Shown one piece after another: positions 8,672 to 16,146 of a stretch of 52,849 nucleotides of DNA. The stretch is taken from positions 1 through 52,849 of the forward strand of contig NZ_VIDQ01000054.1 in the NCBI RefSeq assembly GCF_009760915.1, given 5' to 3'. Within the stretch, counting starts at the first letter, position 1. Each line of letters starts with the position of its first letter. The DNA is from Azohydromonas aeria. GTDB taxonomy: Bacteria > Pseudomonadota > Gammaproteobacteria > Burkholderiales > Burkholderiaceae_C. Both the position numbers and the translations under genes were made by a program. Under the pieces are notes generated by a model. That model did no database searches. It was not told where the DNA came from and saw nothing but the letters and a program-made list of their open reading frames with translations.

Positions 8672-9688
8672 ATGGACCCGGACGCTCCCGCCGCCGCTGC
8701 CGCAACCGTCCCTGCCCCGGAACATGCCCCCGCACGCGTGGCGCTGCTGGTGTATGCGGGCTTCCAGGTGCTGGACCTGGCGGCGCTGACGGTGTTCGAG
8801 ATGGCCAACCTGGAGTGCGCCGCGCCGCGCTACCGGGTCGAGCTGGTGTCCGAGCGCGGCGGGCCGGTGGCCGGCTCCAGCGGCGTGGTGGTGCAGGCGC
8901 GGCGCCTGGACGGTGAGCCCTGCGACACGCTGCTGGTGGCCGGCGCACTGCAGCCGCCGGCCGCCTCGCCGGCGCTGCTGCGGGCGCTGCGCCCGGCCGC
9001 GGCGGCGGCGCGGCGCGTGGCGAGCATCTGCACCGGCGCCTTCGTGCTGGCCGACGCCGGGCTGCTCGACGGGCGGCGCGCGGCCACGCACTGGGCGCAC
9101 GCGCGCGAGCTGCAGCGGCGCTGCCCGCGCTCGCGGGTCGAGGACGACCCGATCTTCATTGCCGACGGGCCGGTGTGGAGCTCCGCCGGCATGACGGCCT
9201 GCATCGACCTGACGCTGGCACTGGTCGAGGCCGACCTGGGCGCGGCGGTGTCGCGCGCGGTGTCGCGCAAGATGGTGGTCTATCACCGCCGCGCGGGCGG
9301 GCAGTCGCAGTTCTCGGTGCTGTCGGAGCTGGCGCCGGCCTCGGACCGCATCCGCGAGGTGCTGGCCTGGGCGCGCGAGCACCTGCGCGAGCCGCTGAGC
9401 GTGGAGCAGCTCGCGGCGCAGGTGCACTGGAGCCCGCGTCACTTCAGCCGCGCCTTCCGGCTGGAGACGGGTCACTCGCCGGCCAAGGCGGTGGAGCGGC
9501 TGCGGCTGGAGGCCGCGCGCGAGCTGATCGAAGCCGGCCACGGCTCCATCGCGCGCATCGCCCGGGAGACGGGCTTTGCCGACGAGGAGCGCATGCGCCG
9601 GGCCTTCATCCGCACCTTCGGGCGGCCGCCGCAGGCGCTCATTCGCGAGGCGCGGGAGCGCGAGGGAGAGACGTTGTCGGCGGCCTGA
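8672..9688 (+). CDS. AraC-family regulator with N-terminal DJ-1/PfpI domain (FtrA/GlxA-like)
   Basis: Transcription factor of 338 residues. Residues about 18-195 form a DJ-1/PfpI (class I glutamine amidotransferase-like) sensor domain, with VALLVYAGFQVLDLAALTVF at its start and the nucleophile-elbow sequence VASICTGAFVLADAGLLDG containing the conserved Cys. The last 100 residues are the double helix-turn-helix AraC domain (SVEQLAAQVHWSPRHFSRAF, IARIARETGFADEERMRRAF). The ATG at 8672 is preceded by GAAGGA. This family includes GlxA and FtrA and usually activates a neighbouring catabolic or redox gene. The divergent SDR is the natural candidate target. The ligand is unknown. Confidence 0.9.
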   Translation: MDPDAPAAAAATVPAPEHAPARVALLVYAGFQVLDLAALTVFEMANLECAAPRYRVELVSERGGPVAGSSGVVVQARRLDGEPCDTLLVAGALQPPAASPALLRALRPAAAAARRVASICTGAFVLADAGLLDGRRAATHWAHARELQRRCPRSRVEDDPIFIADGPVWSSAGMTACIDLTLALVEADLGAAVSRAVSRKMVVYHRRAGGQSQFSVLSELAPASDRIREVLAWAREHLREPLSVEQLAAQVHWSPRHFSRAFRLETGHSPAKAVERLRLEAARELIEAGHGSIARIARETGFADEERMRRAFIRTFGRPPQALIREAREREGETLSAA

Positions 9689-9708
9689 GCGTGGCCGCCG
9701 TCAGCCGC

Positions 9709-10335
9709 TCAGCTGAACAGCCATTTCGCCACCCGGCGCGTGAGCCGCGGCATGACGACCCAGGTCATCAGCGCCACGACCACGACGGCCACGACCAGGC
9801 GGCTGGCGGGCTGCGGCTGCAGCGCCGGCACGGCGTCGAACAGCGGCTGCAGCGCCCAGGGCACGAGCAGCGTCAGCGGGTAGATGGCCGACAGCGTCAC
9901 CAGGAACTGTTTCCAGGGCCGCGCCGGCGGCCGCCCCGGGGCCGGCGTGAACCAGAACTCCAGCCCGGTGACGGTCTCCACCGACTCCGACACCCGCAGC
10001 AGCGGCTGCACCTCCTCGATGAGCTCGCGCCGCGCCTCGGACAGGAACCAGTCCTCGGCATGGCCCAGGCTGTCGAAGCGGATGGTGATGGTGTAGGCGT
10101 GGCTGCCGGCGCCGGGGCGGATGACGTTCACGCCCCGGTGCCCGGGAAAGCGCCCCGCCAGCGGCGTGATGCGCTGCAGCCACTGCTCGTAGCGCGCCTG
10201 CGCCTCGGGGCGGACCTCGTGGCGGATCACGGAGGTCACCATGTCGGGGCGCTCGACCATGCGCGCCTCCAGCTCGGACAGCGCGGCGCGGCGCAGCTCG
10301 GGTTGCCGTTGCTCGGTGCTCATGGCGGCGATCAT
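9709..10335 (-). CDS. Antibiotic-biosynthesis-monooxygenase (ABM) domain protein with C-terminal membrane helices
   Basis: Protein of about 208 residues. The first 115 or so residues form a ferredoxin-like ABM domain (VTSVIRHEVRPEAQARYEQWL, then FPGHRGVNVIRP and YTITIRFDSLGHAEDWFLS). After a proline-rich linker come two predicted membrane segments (FLVTLSAIYPLTLLVPWAL and LVVAVVVVALMTWVV). Related proteins are conserved in proteobacteria and uncharacterised. The ABM part may bind a hydrophobic or heme-like ligand at the membrane. I chose the start at 10335 (MIAAM); the ATG at 10323 (MSTEQ) is equally possible. It lies 25 bases behind nfsB in the same direction, so the two may be cotranscribed. 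Confidence 0.75.
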   Translation of the reverse strand: MIAAMSTEQRQPELRRAALSELEARMVERPDMVTSVIRHEVRPEAQARYEQWLQRITPLAGRFPGHRGVNVIRPGAGSHAYTITIRFDSLGHAEDWFLSEARRELIEEVQPLLRVSESVETVTGLEFWFTPAPGRPPARPWKQFLVTLSAIYPLTLLVPWALQPLFDAVPALQPQPASRLVVAVVVVALMTWVVMPRLTRRVAKWLFS

Positions 10336-10360
10336 GGTGGAGCCCTGCGCAGAGGTTGAA

Positions 10361-11014
10361 TCAAAGCGTGGTGAACACCTCGTCGGCCGGCAGCCGCGAC
10401 TTGGGCAGCCCGGCGTTGAAGTCGCCCTGGCCGCGGTAGCCCAGCGCCACCAGCACCACGCTGGTGAAACCCTTCTCGCGCAGCCCAAGCTCGGCATCGA
10501 GCAGCTGCTGATCGAAACCTTCCATCGGCGTGGCGTCCACGCCCAGCGCACCGGCGCCCAGCAGCAGCGTGCCCAGGGCCAGGTACACCTGCTTCTGGGT
10601 CCAGTGCGGCAGGTCCTTCAACTCATCGCGATGCAGCGCGACGTAGCCGGCGCGGCTCTTGCGCTGGCCCTCGCGCGCGCCCTCGGCCTGGAAGCGGCCG
10701 TCGCGCTCCTCCTGGTCGAGCAGGTGCTCCAGGAACGCCTCGTCCAGGTCGCGGCGCGCCGCCAGCACGATCACGTGCGAGGCGTCGAGGATCTTCGAGG
10801 CGTTGTAGCCGTAGCCGCCCTGCGTGGCCTTGGCAATGCGCTCGCGCGCGGCCGCGTCGCCGGCGATCAGGAAATGCCAGGGCTGCGAGTTCACCGACGA
10901 CGGCGCGTGGCGCAGCAGCTCCTTGAGCTCGGCGATCGTGGCGTCGGGAATGCGGCGCGCGGCATCGAAGGCCTTGGTGGTGTAGCGGCGCTGGGCGGTG
11001 GCGAGGACGTTCAT
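10361..11014 (-). CDS. Oxygen-insensitive NAD(P)H nitroreductase (NfsB-like)
   Basis: FMN-dependent nitroreductase of 217 residues, the length of E. coli NfsB. Visible family features are the N-terminal RYTTKAFD segment (FMN phosphate contacts), LLRHAPSSVNSQPWHFLI and, near the C-terminus, GALGVDATPMEGFD and YRGQGDFNAGLPKSRLP. Such enzymes reduce nitroaromatics and quinones by two-electron transfer and form dimers in the cytoplasm. The gene is divergent from a LysR regulator with a clear dyad between the two. Together with the nearby MDR and SDR enzymes it forms a group of small NAD(P)H-dependent reductases. Confidence 0.9.
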   Translation of the reverse strand: MNVLATAQRRYTTKAFDAARRIPDATIAELKELLRHAPSSVNSQPWHFLIAGDAAARERIAKATQGGYGYNASKILDASHVIVLAARRDLDEAFLEHLLDQEERDGRFQAEGAREGQRKSRAGYVALHRDELKDLPHWTQKQVYLALGTLLLGAGALGVDATPMEGFDQQLLDAELGLREKGFTSVVLVALGYRGQGDFNAGLPKSRLPADEVFTTL

Positions 11015-11136
11015 GGCGGCTCCGGTGCGGATTCGGTATTTCGGGCCGCCGCCTCCAGGCTCGGCAGGCGGCAGCGGCATGGGCGCCATGGTCGGCTCTA
11101 CGGCCCGCGCGAAACAGCCGCCGCCGCAGGCAGCAC

Positions 11137-11155
11137 TTTCACTGCAGGAGTGAAA
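11137..11155. promoter_or_regulatory. Inverted repeat in the nfsB/LysR intergenic region, probable LysR operator
   Basis: TTTCACT and AGTGAAA form a perfect 7-base dyad around GCAGG. It is 48 bases upstream of the LysR start and 123 bases upstream of nfsB. A further half-site, TTCACT, lies at 11181. Such a dyad between a LysR gene and its divergent neighbour is the standard place for autoregulator binding. Confidence 0.55.
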
Positions 11156-11202
11156 ATATGTCAGGAGCCCTTGATAAACCTTCACTCCACGGGAGCAGAT
11201 GG

Positions 11203-12159
11203 ATGCCGCGTTTCGAAGATCTGCTGCTGTTCGTGCGCTCCGCGGCGCTGGGCAGCTTTTCCGCCGCGGCGCGCGAGGCCGACCTGCTGCCGGGCCAGGT
11301 CAGTGCGGCGATCCAGCGCCTGGAGGCGGCGCTGGGACTGCGGCTCTTCGCGCGCTCGACGCGCAGCCTGCGCCTGACGGCCGAGGGCGAGCAGTACCTG
11401 CCCTTCGCGCAGTCGGCGCTGGACGCGCTGCGCGAGGGCCGCGAGGCGATCAGCCACGACCCCGGCGAGGTGCGCGGGGTGCTGCAGGTGTCGGTGTCCT
11501 CGGACCTGGGGCGCAACGTGTTGCTGCCGCCGCTGACGGCCTTCCGGCGCGCGCACCCGGCGCTGGTGCTGCGCCTGTTCCTGTCGGACCAGGTCACGGA
11601 CGTGTTCCGCGACCCGGTGGACGTGGCGCTGCGCTACGGCCGCATCGAGGCCGGCAGCTTCGTGGCGCTGCCGCTGGCGCCGCTGAACCGGCGCGTGCTG
11701 GTGGCGTCGGCCGGGTACCTGGCGCGGCGCGGGCGGCCCGCCGCGCCGGCGGAGCTGGCGCAGCACGACTGCCTGCTGTACCTGCGCGGCGGGCGCATCT
11801 ACGACGAGTGGGGCTTCACGGACGCGGGCGGACGGCGGCGCGAGGTGCGGGTGTCCGGGCCGCTGCTGAGCGACGACGCCGACGTGGTGCGGCGCTGGGC
11901 CGTGGCCGGCGAGGGCATCGCCTTCAAGAGCTGGCTCGACGTGCGCGCCGACGTGGCCGCCGGGCGGCTGGAAGTGCTGCTGCCGCGCTGGGCCGGCGAG
12001 GCCACGCCGCTGCACCTGGTGTGCCCGCACCGGCGCCAGTTCTCGGGCGCGGTGCGGCGGCTGCACGAGGCGCTGCAGGCGCATTGCGCGGGGCTGATGG
12101 AGGGCCTGCCGCCCCTGCCGGGGGCAGCGGGCATGGCGGAGGCGGCGGATACCCCCTGA
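11203..12159 (+). CDS. LysR-family transcriptional regulator divergent from nfsB
   Basis: Regulator of 318 residues with the LysR winged helix-turn-helix at about residues 5-62 (SFSAAAREADLLPGQVSAAI, LEAALGLRLFARSTRSLRLT) and a type 2 periplasmic-binding-like effector domain from about 90 on. I choose the ATG at 11203 because GGGAG lies just upstream and the conserved domain begins at once (MPRFEDLLLF); an ATG 45 bases earlier has no good ribosome site. It belongs to the large group resembling AaeR/DmlR-type regulators. The divergent nitroreductase is the likely target, and the reductase gene at 6596-7603 is a possible second one because of a shared upstream sequence. Confidence 0.88.
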   Translation: MPRFEDLLLFVRSAALGSFSAAAREADLLPGQVSAAIQRLEAALGLRLFARSTRSLRLTAEGEQYLPFAQSALDALREGREAISHDPGEVRGVLQVSVSSDLGRNVLLPPLTAFRRAHPALVLRLFLSDQVTDVFRDPVDVALRYGRIEAGSFVALPLAPLNRRVLVASAGYLARRGRPAAPAELAQHDCLLYLRGGRIYDEWGFTDAGGRRREVRVSGPLLSDDADVVRRWAVAGEGIAFKSWLDVRADVAAGRLEVLLPRWAGEATPLHLVCPHRRQFSGAVRRLHEALQAHCAGLMEGLPPLPGAAGMAEAADTP

Positions 12160-12181
12160 CACAGCCCCCGCGGCCCCGGCC

Positions 12182-12208
12182 TGTCACAACGGGTGCCCGC
12201 GCCCCGTC
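12182..12208 (+). promoter_or_regulatory. ECF41-type promoter for the sigma factor gene
   Basis: TGTCACA at 12182-12188 and CGTC at 12205-12208 are separated by exactly 16 bases. This matches the published ECF41 consensus TGTCACA-N16-CGTC in every specified base. The -10 element ends ten bases before the ATG, so the transcript would have almost no leader. Confidence 0.8.
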
Positions 12209-12217
12209 TTCACCGCC

Positions 12218-13135
12218 ATGGAGCATCTCCCCACCGAAACCTTCACCCGCCTGCGGCCGCGGCTGCAGGGCATCGCCTACCGCATGCTGGGCTCGCGCGC
12301 CGAGGCCGAGGAGGTCGTGCAGGACGCCTGGCTGCGCTGGCACGGGGCCGACACCGCCGCGCTGGCCAGCGGCGAGGCCTGGCTCGTGACCGTCACCACG
12401 CGGCTGGCCATCGACCGGCTGCGCGCCGCGCAGGCCCGGCGCGAGCAGTACGTGGGCTTCTGGCTGCCCGAGCCGCTGGTGGAGGACTCGCCGGCCACGC
12501 CCGAAAGGCTGCTGGAGCGCGCCGACGACCTGTCGGTGGCCTTCCTCACGCTGCTGGAACGGCTTGGGCCGGAGGCGCGCGCCGCCTACCTGCTGCGCGA
12601 GGTCTTCGACGCCGACTACGCCGAGGTGGCGCGCGCGCTGGGCAAGAGCGAGGACGCCTGCCGCCAGATCGTGCACCGCGCCAAGGCGCAGCTGCGCGAC
12701 GCGCGCCGCCGCCACGCCGTGCCGCACGAGACGCAGCGGCGGCTGCTGCAGGGCTTCGTCGAGGCCGCGGCGCGGGGCGACTTCACGGCGCTGCAGTCGC
12801 TGCTGGCCGAGGATGCCGAGCTCGTCGGCGACGGCGGCGGCAAGGTGCCCAGCTTCGGCAAGGTGCTCGCCGGCGGGCGCCGCATCGCGCAGCTCTACCT
12901 CGCCACCGCGCTGCGCCACGGCGCGGGCGTGCGCTGGGAGATCGCCGCCATCAACGGCGAGTGGGGGCTGCTGCGCTTCATCGACGGCCGGCTGGAGTCG
13001 GTGCAGGCCATCGAGAGCGACGGGCGGCGCATCGTGCGCATCCACGCCCAGCGCAACCCCGACAAGCTCGCGGCCATCGCCGCGGCGCGGGAGCGCGAAA
13101 GGGGCGTCACGAACGCCGGGGCCGTCTCGTCTTGA
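12218..13135 (+). CDS. ECF41-family RNA polymerase sigma factor with SnoaL-like C-terminal extension
   Basis: Sigma factor of 305 residues. Sigma-2 covers about 9-75 (AYRMLGSRAEAEEVVQDAWLRW) and sigma-4 about 105-165 (FDADYAEVARALGKSEDACRQIVHRA). The rest is the NTF2/SnoaL-like extension that marks ECF41. All three signature motifs of this group are present: WLPEP at 82-86 in the linker, DGGGK at 205-209 and NPDKL at 280-284. In ECF41 the extension replaces a separate anti-sigma factor and both inhibits and enables the sigma factor. The usual genomic partner is a carboxymuconolactone decarboxylase, oxidoreductase or epimerase gene, and such a gene follows 36 bases downstream. The inducing signal is unknown for the group. 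The gene carries its own cognate promoter, which predicts autoregulation. Confidence 0.95.
   Translation: MEHLPTETFTRLRPRLQGIAYRMLGSRAEAEEVVQDAWLRWHGADTAALASGEAWLVTVTTRLAIDRLRAAQARREQYVGFWLPEPLVEDSPATPERLLERADDLSVAFLTLLERLGPEARAAYLLREVFDADYAEVARALGKSEDACRQIVHRAKAQLRDARRRHAVPHETQRRLLQGFVEAAARGDFTALQSLLAEDAELVGDGGGKVPSFGKVLAGGRRIAQLYLATALRHGAGVRWEIAAINGEWGLLRFIDGRLESVQAIESDGRRIVRIHAQRNPDKLAAIAAARERERGVTNAGAVSS
13105..13131 (+). promoter_or_regulatory. Second ECF41-type promoter, for the carboxymuconolactone-decarboxylase-like gene
   Basis: CGTCACG at 13105-13111 and CGTC at 13128-13131 stand 16 bases apart, the same geometry as the promoter at 12182. The GTCAC core and the whole -10 element are conserved; the outer bases differ (C and G instead of T and A). 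It lies inside the end of the sigma gene and would start transcription about 30 bases before the next gene. Confidence 0.65.
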
Positions 13136-13171
13136 GGGTGTGTTCCCAACCCCTCGACGAGGACCCGCACC

Positions 13172-13636
13172 ATGCAAGCCGCCCGACTGAACTGGACCCG
13201 CATCGCCCCCAAGGCCTACCAGGCGATGGCCGCCGTCAGCGCCACCACCGCCCATTCCAGCCTGGGGCCGGTGCTCATCGAGCTGGTCCAGACCCGCGTC
13301 TCGCAGCTCAACGGCTGCGCCTTCTGCCTGGACATGCATGCCCGCGCGCTGCGCGAGCACGGCGAAGGCTGGCAGCGGCTCAACAACCTCTCGACCTGGC
13401 GCGAGGTCGGCTTCTACAGCGAGCGCGAGCGCGCCGCGCTGCACTGGGCCGAGCTCATGACCCGGCTTGCCGACGCGCCGCAGCACGACGCGCGCGACGC
13501 TGCTTTCGAGGCGCTGCGCCCGCACTTCAGCGAGCAGGAGATCGTCGAGCTGACCTGGACCATCGCGCAGATCAACGCCTGGAACCGCATGGCAGTGGGC
13601 ATGCGCCAGCCGGTGGAGGAAAAGGCGCTCGGGTGA
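13172..13636 (+). CDS. Carboxymuconolactone decarboxylase (AhpD-like) family protein, ECF41 target
   Basis: All-helical protein of 154 residues with the AhpD-type active-site motif CAFCLDMHA: Cys49, Cys52 and His56 (CxxC-x3-H). The family includes true gamma-carboxymuconolactone decarboxylase, but members with this CxxC act as thiol peroxidase or disulfide reductases like AhpD. It ends with AQINAWNRMAVGMR, common in the group annotated as alkylhydroperoxidase-like. It is the standard partner of ECF41 sigma factors and carries a matching promoter upstream. A role in oxidative or membrane stress is inferred, not shown. Confidence 0.9.
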   Translation: MQAARLNWTRIAPKAYQAMAAVSATTAHSSLGPVLIELVQTRVSQLNGCAFCLDMHARALREHGEGWQRLNNLSTWREVGFYSERERAALHWAELMTRLADAPQHDARDAAFEALRPHFSEQEIVELTWTIAQINAWNRMAVGMRQPVEEKALG

Positions 13637-13709
13637 CGGGCGCCACGGTGCGGCTTCGGCGATGCTCGGGGCTTCCCCGGCCTTCCGGGCCTCACCACGA
13701 GCCGCCGCC

Positions 13710-14156
13710 ATGGACCTGCAAGCCCTGACTCCCGCGCAGATCGACGCCTTCCTCGCATCCCAGCGCATCCTGCGCCTGGCCATGGATGCCGGCGGCGAGC
13801 GCTACCTGGTCCCGCTGGGCTACGTCTGGCTCGACGGCGCGCTCTGGTGCGTCACGATCGCCGGCCGCAAGACCGCCCTGCTGGAAATGAATCCGCGGGT
13901 CGCGTTTCAGATCGACGATTCCGCCACCCGCGACGCATTCGACTGGACCAGCGTGACCGGCGAGGGCGAGGTGGAATTCGTCACCGACGCCGCGCGAATA
14001 TCCAGCGTGAGCCCGGCCTGGTTCAGGCGGTTTTCCGACATGCCCGGCTGGGCGGCGAAACAGTACGAGGAGCGGCAGCGCGGCGGCGCGCTGGTGTGGC
14101 TGCGCATCCGGCCGACGCGCCTGAGCGGGCGCGAAGGCGCGCCGCCCGGGGCCTGA
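13710..14156 (+). CDS. Pyridoxamine 5'-phosphate oxidase-like (split beta-barrel FMN-binding) protein
   Basis: Small protein of 148 residues with the split beta-barrel fold of PNPOx-like flavoproteins: RILRLAMDAGGERYLVPLGYVWLDGALWCVTIAGRKTALLEMNPRV contains the paired strands and the basic loop that contacts the FMN phosphate. Members reduce F420- or flavin-linked substrates or bind heme; the specific reaction here is unknown. I start it at the ATG at 13710 because the upstream extension to 13662 is low-complexity Ala/Arg. It lies 73 bases after the ECF41 partner gene and could belong to the same transcript. Confidence 0.75.
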   Translation: MDLQALTPAQIDAFLASQRILRLAMDAGGERYLVPLGYVWLDGALWCVTIAGRKTALLEMNPRVAFQIDDSATRDAFDWTSVTGEGEVEFVTDAARISSVSPAWFRRFSDMPGWAAKQYEERQRGGALVWLRIRPTRLSGREGAPPGA

Positions 14157-14181
14157 ACGGCGAGCGGCGCCCGGCCGGCGC

Positions 14182-14391
14182 TCAGTGGCTGCGCGGCCGC
14201 ACCGCCGGCAGCCTGAAGAGCTTGCCGATCACGGCACGCGCGAACAGGTAGTGGTGCAGCACCGTGTCGTCGAGGTGGTCCATGTCCACCCGGCCGTGCG
14301 CGTCGCACGGGAAGGCACAGCCCTTGGACGGGTCGTCCAGGGGCTCGAAATGCAGTTCGTAGCCTGGGGCTTCCAGTTCCAGAGTGCTCAT
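14182..14391 (-). CDS. Small conserved hypothetical protein (69 aa)
   Basis: Soluble protein of 69 residues beginning MSTLELEAPGYELHFEPLDD and ending YLFARAVIGKLFRLPAVRPRSH. I recognise the type as a short acidic protein recurring in Burkholderiales, where a GYxLHFxPL start and a YLxARAxxG segment recur, but no function is known to me. AGGAG lies eight bases before the ATG. It converges with the flavoprotein gene and stands alone. Confidence 0.65.
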   Translation of the reverse strand: MSTLELEAPGYELHFEPLDDPSKGCAFPCDAHGRVDMDHLDDTVLHHYLFARAVIGKLFRLPAVRPRSH

Positions 14392-14810
14392 CCGCCGACT
14401 CCTGTGCCGCCGCTGGTGTGCCGGGGGTGTGGCCTCGGCGCCGCCCGTCTAGGGTTTACGCGGCAGTGTTTACACCGAGTCCTGCACGAGCCTTACGGGG
14501 CCGGCATATCCCACGCCCGCGCTCGGCCAGCCCGGCGCGGGCGTGACTTATTGCGCATGGCCACCAGGTGCGGTCGGCCCTGAATCAAATACTCACGATT
14601 TCGCGCTCACGTCCGATACACGGCAACCGAAGTCCGGGGCATGGCGCCCACGCGGCGGTTTGAACGGCATTCAAATTCGCGCCGGCGCCTGGACCCCAAA
14701 TCATCTTGATATTCCAAACGGGCTTTTTCCGCGTGAAAGGCTGATTTTCGCTCGCCTGCGAGGCCGGGTTTTGGAATATCGGAAAACCAGAATCCGAAGG
14801 AATTGACGCC
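14392..14810. other. 419-base intergenic region with hairpin and long inverted repeat
   Basis: No gene is visible here. A perfect 11-base hairpin (arms CACGCCCGCGC and GCGCGGGCGTG, loop 12) occupies 14512-14545 and is followed by ACTTATTG. Two GTTTAC hexamers lie at about 14455 and 14469, 14 bases apart. The right half is visibly richer in A/T than its surroundings and holds the inverted repeat at 14708-14780. It should contain the promoters of both the small gene on the left and the lipoprotein gene on the right. Confidence 0.5.
14708..14780. repeat. Perfect 11-base inverted repeat upstream of the lipoprotein gene
   Basis: GATATTCCAAA at 14708-14718 is exactly mirrored by TTTGGAATATC at 14770-14780, with 51 bases between. 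The right arm ends 30 bases before the ATG. The spacing, about five helical turns, suits two operator half-sites or a looped regulator; as RNA it would form a long-loop hairpin. Confidence 0.5.
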
Positions 14811-16022
14811 ATGAAACTCCGCTTCGACCCCACGCTGGCGCTGGGCACCCTCTCCACCCTGTCGCTGGCCCTGGCGCTGGCCGTGGCGCTGAGCGCCTGC
14901 GGTGGCGGCAGCAGCGAAGACGCCGGCAGCGCCGCCCCGGACACGGCGGCGCAGGCCGCGCAGTCCGTGCCGGGCGAGCAGGCCCTGGCGCTGGCCGCGG
15001 GCGACCTGCGCGTGAAATGGCATCCGGGCCACTACATCGCCGTGGGCGCCGGCGCGGGCGACTACCTCAAGACGCAGACCTTCAAGGAAGCCGCCGCGCT
15101 GCCCAACGTGCGCGGCGTGATGACGCGCTACACCTGGCGCATGCTGGAGACGGCACCGGGCGTCTACGACTTCTCGCGCATCGACGCCGACCTGGCCCGC
15201 GCCAAGGCGGCCAACCGGCAGCTCTTCATCACCCTGAGCACCAAGACCTTCACCGCCGGCGACCGCGCGCTGCCCGACTACCTGCACACCGCCACCTACC
15301 AGGGCGGCGTCTTCCGCATCGCCATCGACGGCAAGGACACCGTGGGCACGGAAGCCACTACCGGCGAGAACATCGCGCTGTGGGTGCCCGGCGTGCGCGA
15401 CCGCCTCATCGCGCTGACCCGCGCCCTGGGCCGGCGCTACAACGCCGACAACAACTTCGAGGGCGTGGCCTTCAACGAGACCGCGCTGGGCAACGCCGTG
15501 GTGCCGCTGACCGACACGCAGAAGACCACCTTCTTCACCAACCTGGCCCAGGTCGGCGCCGCCACGCGGCAGGCCTTCCCGAACACGGTGGTGATGCAGT
15601 TCTTCAACTTCCCGCGGCCCTACATGCCCTCGCTGGTGAGCAGCCTGGTGTCCAAGGGCGTCGCCCTGGGCGGGCCCGACACCTTCCTCAACGACGGCCC
15701 GCTGGAGATCTCCGCTTACCCGTTCTACGAGAGCCACGCGGGCAAGGTGCCGATGGGCCCGTCGGTGCAGGGCGAGAACTACGTCACCACCTACCAGGGC
15801 GGCCCCTACGCGCCTCCGGCCGTGACGGACCTCTACGCCTTCGGCCGCGGCCGGCTCAAGGCCAACTACATGTTCTGGAGCAAGACGCTCACCGCTCCGC
15901 TGGTGCCCTACAACAACGTGCTGAACATGTTCCGCTCGCCCTCGTTCCCGCAGGACAAGGCCGGCGGCCTGGGCACCGCCTGCCCCACCAGCTTTACGGC
16001 GGGATGCGCAAACTTGCTCTGA
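14811..16022 (+). CDS. Lipoprotein with glycoside-hydrolase-like (clan A) TIM barrel
   Basis: Predicted lipoprotein of 403 residues. The signal peptide ends in the lipobox LSAC with Cys30, followed by a Gly/Ser/Asp-rich tether to about residue 65. The remainder resembles the barrel of clan GH-A: VMTRYTWRMLETAPGVYDFS (strand 1-2 region of GH5/GH42-type enzymes), LFITLSTKTF (strand 3) and FEGVAFNETAL (strand 4 with an Asn-Glu pair where the acid/base lies). The nucleophile is less certain; LEISAYPFYES is one candidate. The substrate is unknown. GAAGGAA precedes the ATG. It stands alone and ends just before a hairpin, so it is probably monocistronic. Confidence 0.65.
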   Translation: MKLRFDPTLALGTLSTLSLALALAVALSACGGGSSEDAGSAAPDTAAQAAQSVPGEQALALAAGDLRVKWHPGHYIAVGAGAGDYLKTQTFKEAAALPNVRGVMTRYTWRMLETAPGVYDFSRIDADLARAKAANRQLFITLSTKTFTAGDRALPDYLHTATYQGGVFRIAIDGKDTVGTEATTGENIALWVPGVRDRLIALTRALGRRYNADNNFEGVAFNETALGNAVVPLTDTQKTTFFTNLAQVGAATRQAFPNTVVMQFFNFPRPYMPSLVSSLVSKGVALGGPDTFLNDGPLEISAYPFYESHAGKVPMGPSVQGENYVTTYQGGPYAPPAVTDLYAFGRGRLKANYMFWSKTLTAPLVPYNNVLNMFRSPSFPQDKAGGLGTACPTSFTAGCANLL

Positions 16023-16062
16023 CCACCACGATCTGGGGCTTTTCGATATGACGCGGGTGACC

Positions 16063-16082
16063 TATGCCCGTCAGCGGGCATA
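16063..16082 (+). terminator. Hairpin after the lipoprotein gene, weak terminator
   Basis: TATGCCCG and CGGGCATA pair perfectly around TCAG, 41 bases after the lipoprotein stop. No T-run follows (ACAAACC), so it may be a Rho-dependent or processing hairpin rather than a classic intrinsic terminator. Confidence 0.4.
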
Positions 16083-16146
16083 ACAAACCGGGGTGAGTTG
16101 CCAGAATCCACGGCAGTTGAATGGCAACCGCAGGAAGGGGCCGCCA

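Noticed and set aside
6596..9541. A 981-codon minus-strand frame that would fuse several proteins
   Set aside because: Only its last 335 codons (the MDR reductase) are coding. The part before the ATG at 7603 is antisense or out of frame to the SDR and AraC genes and shows no domain.
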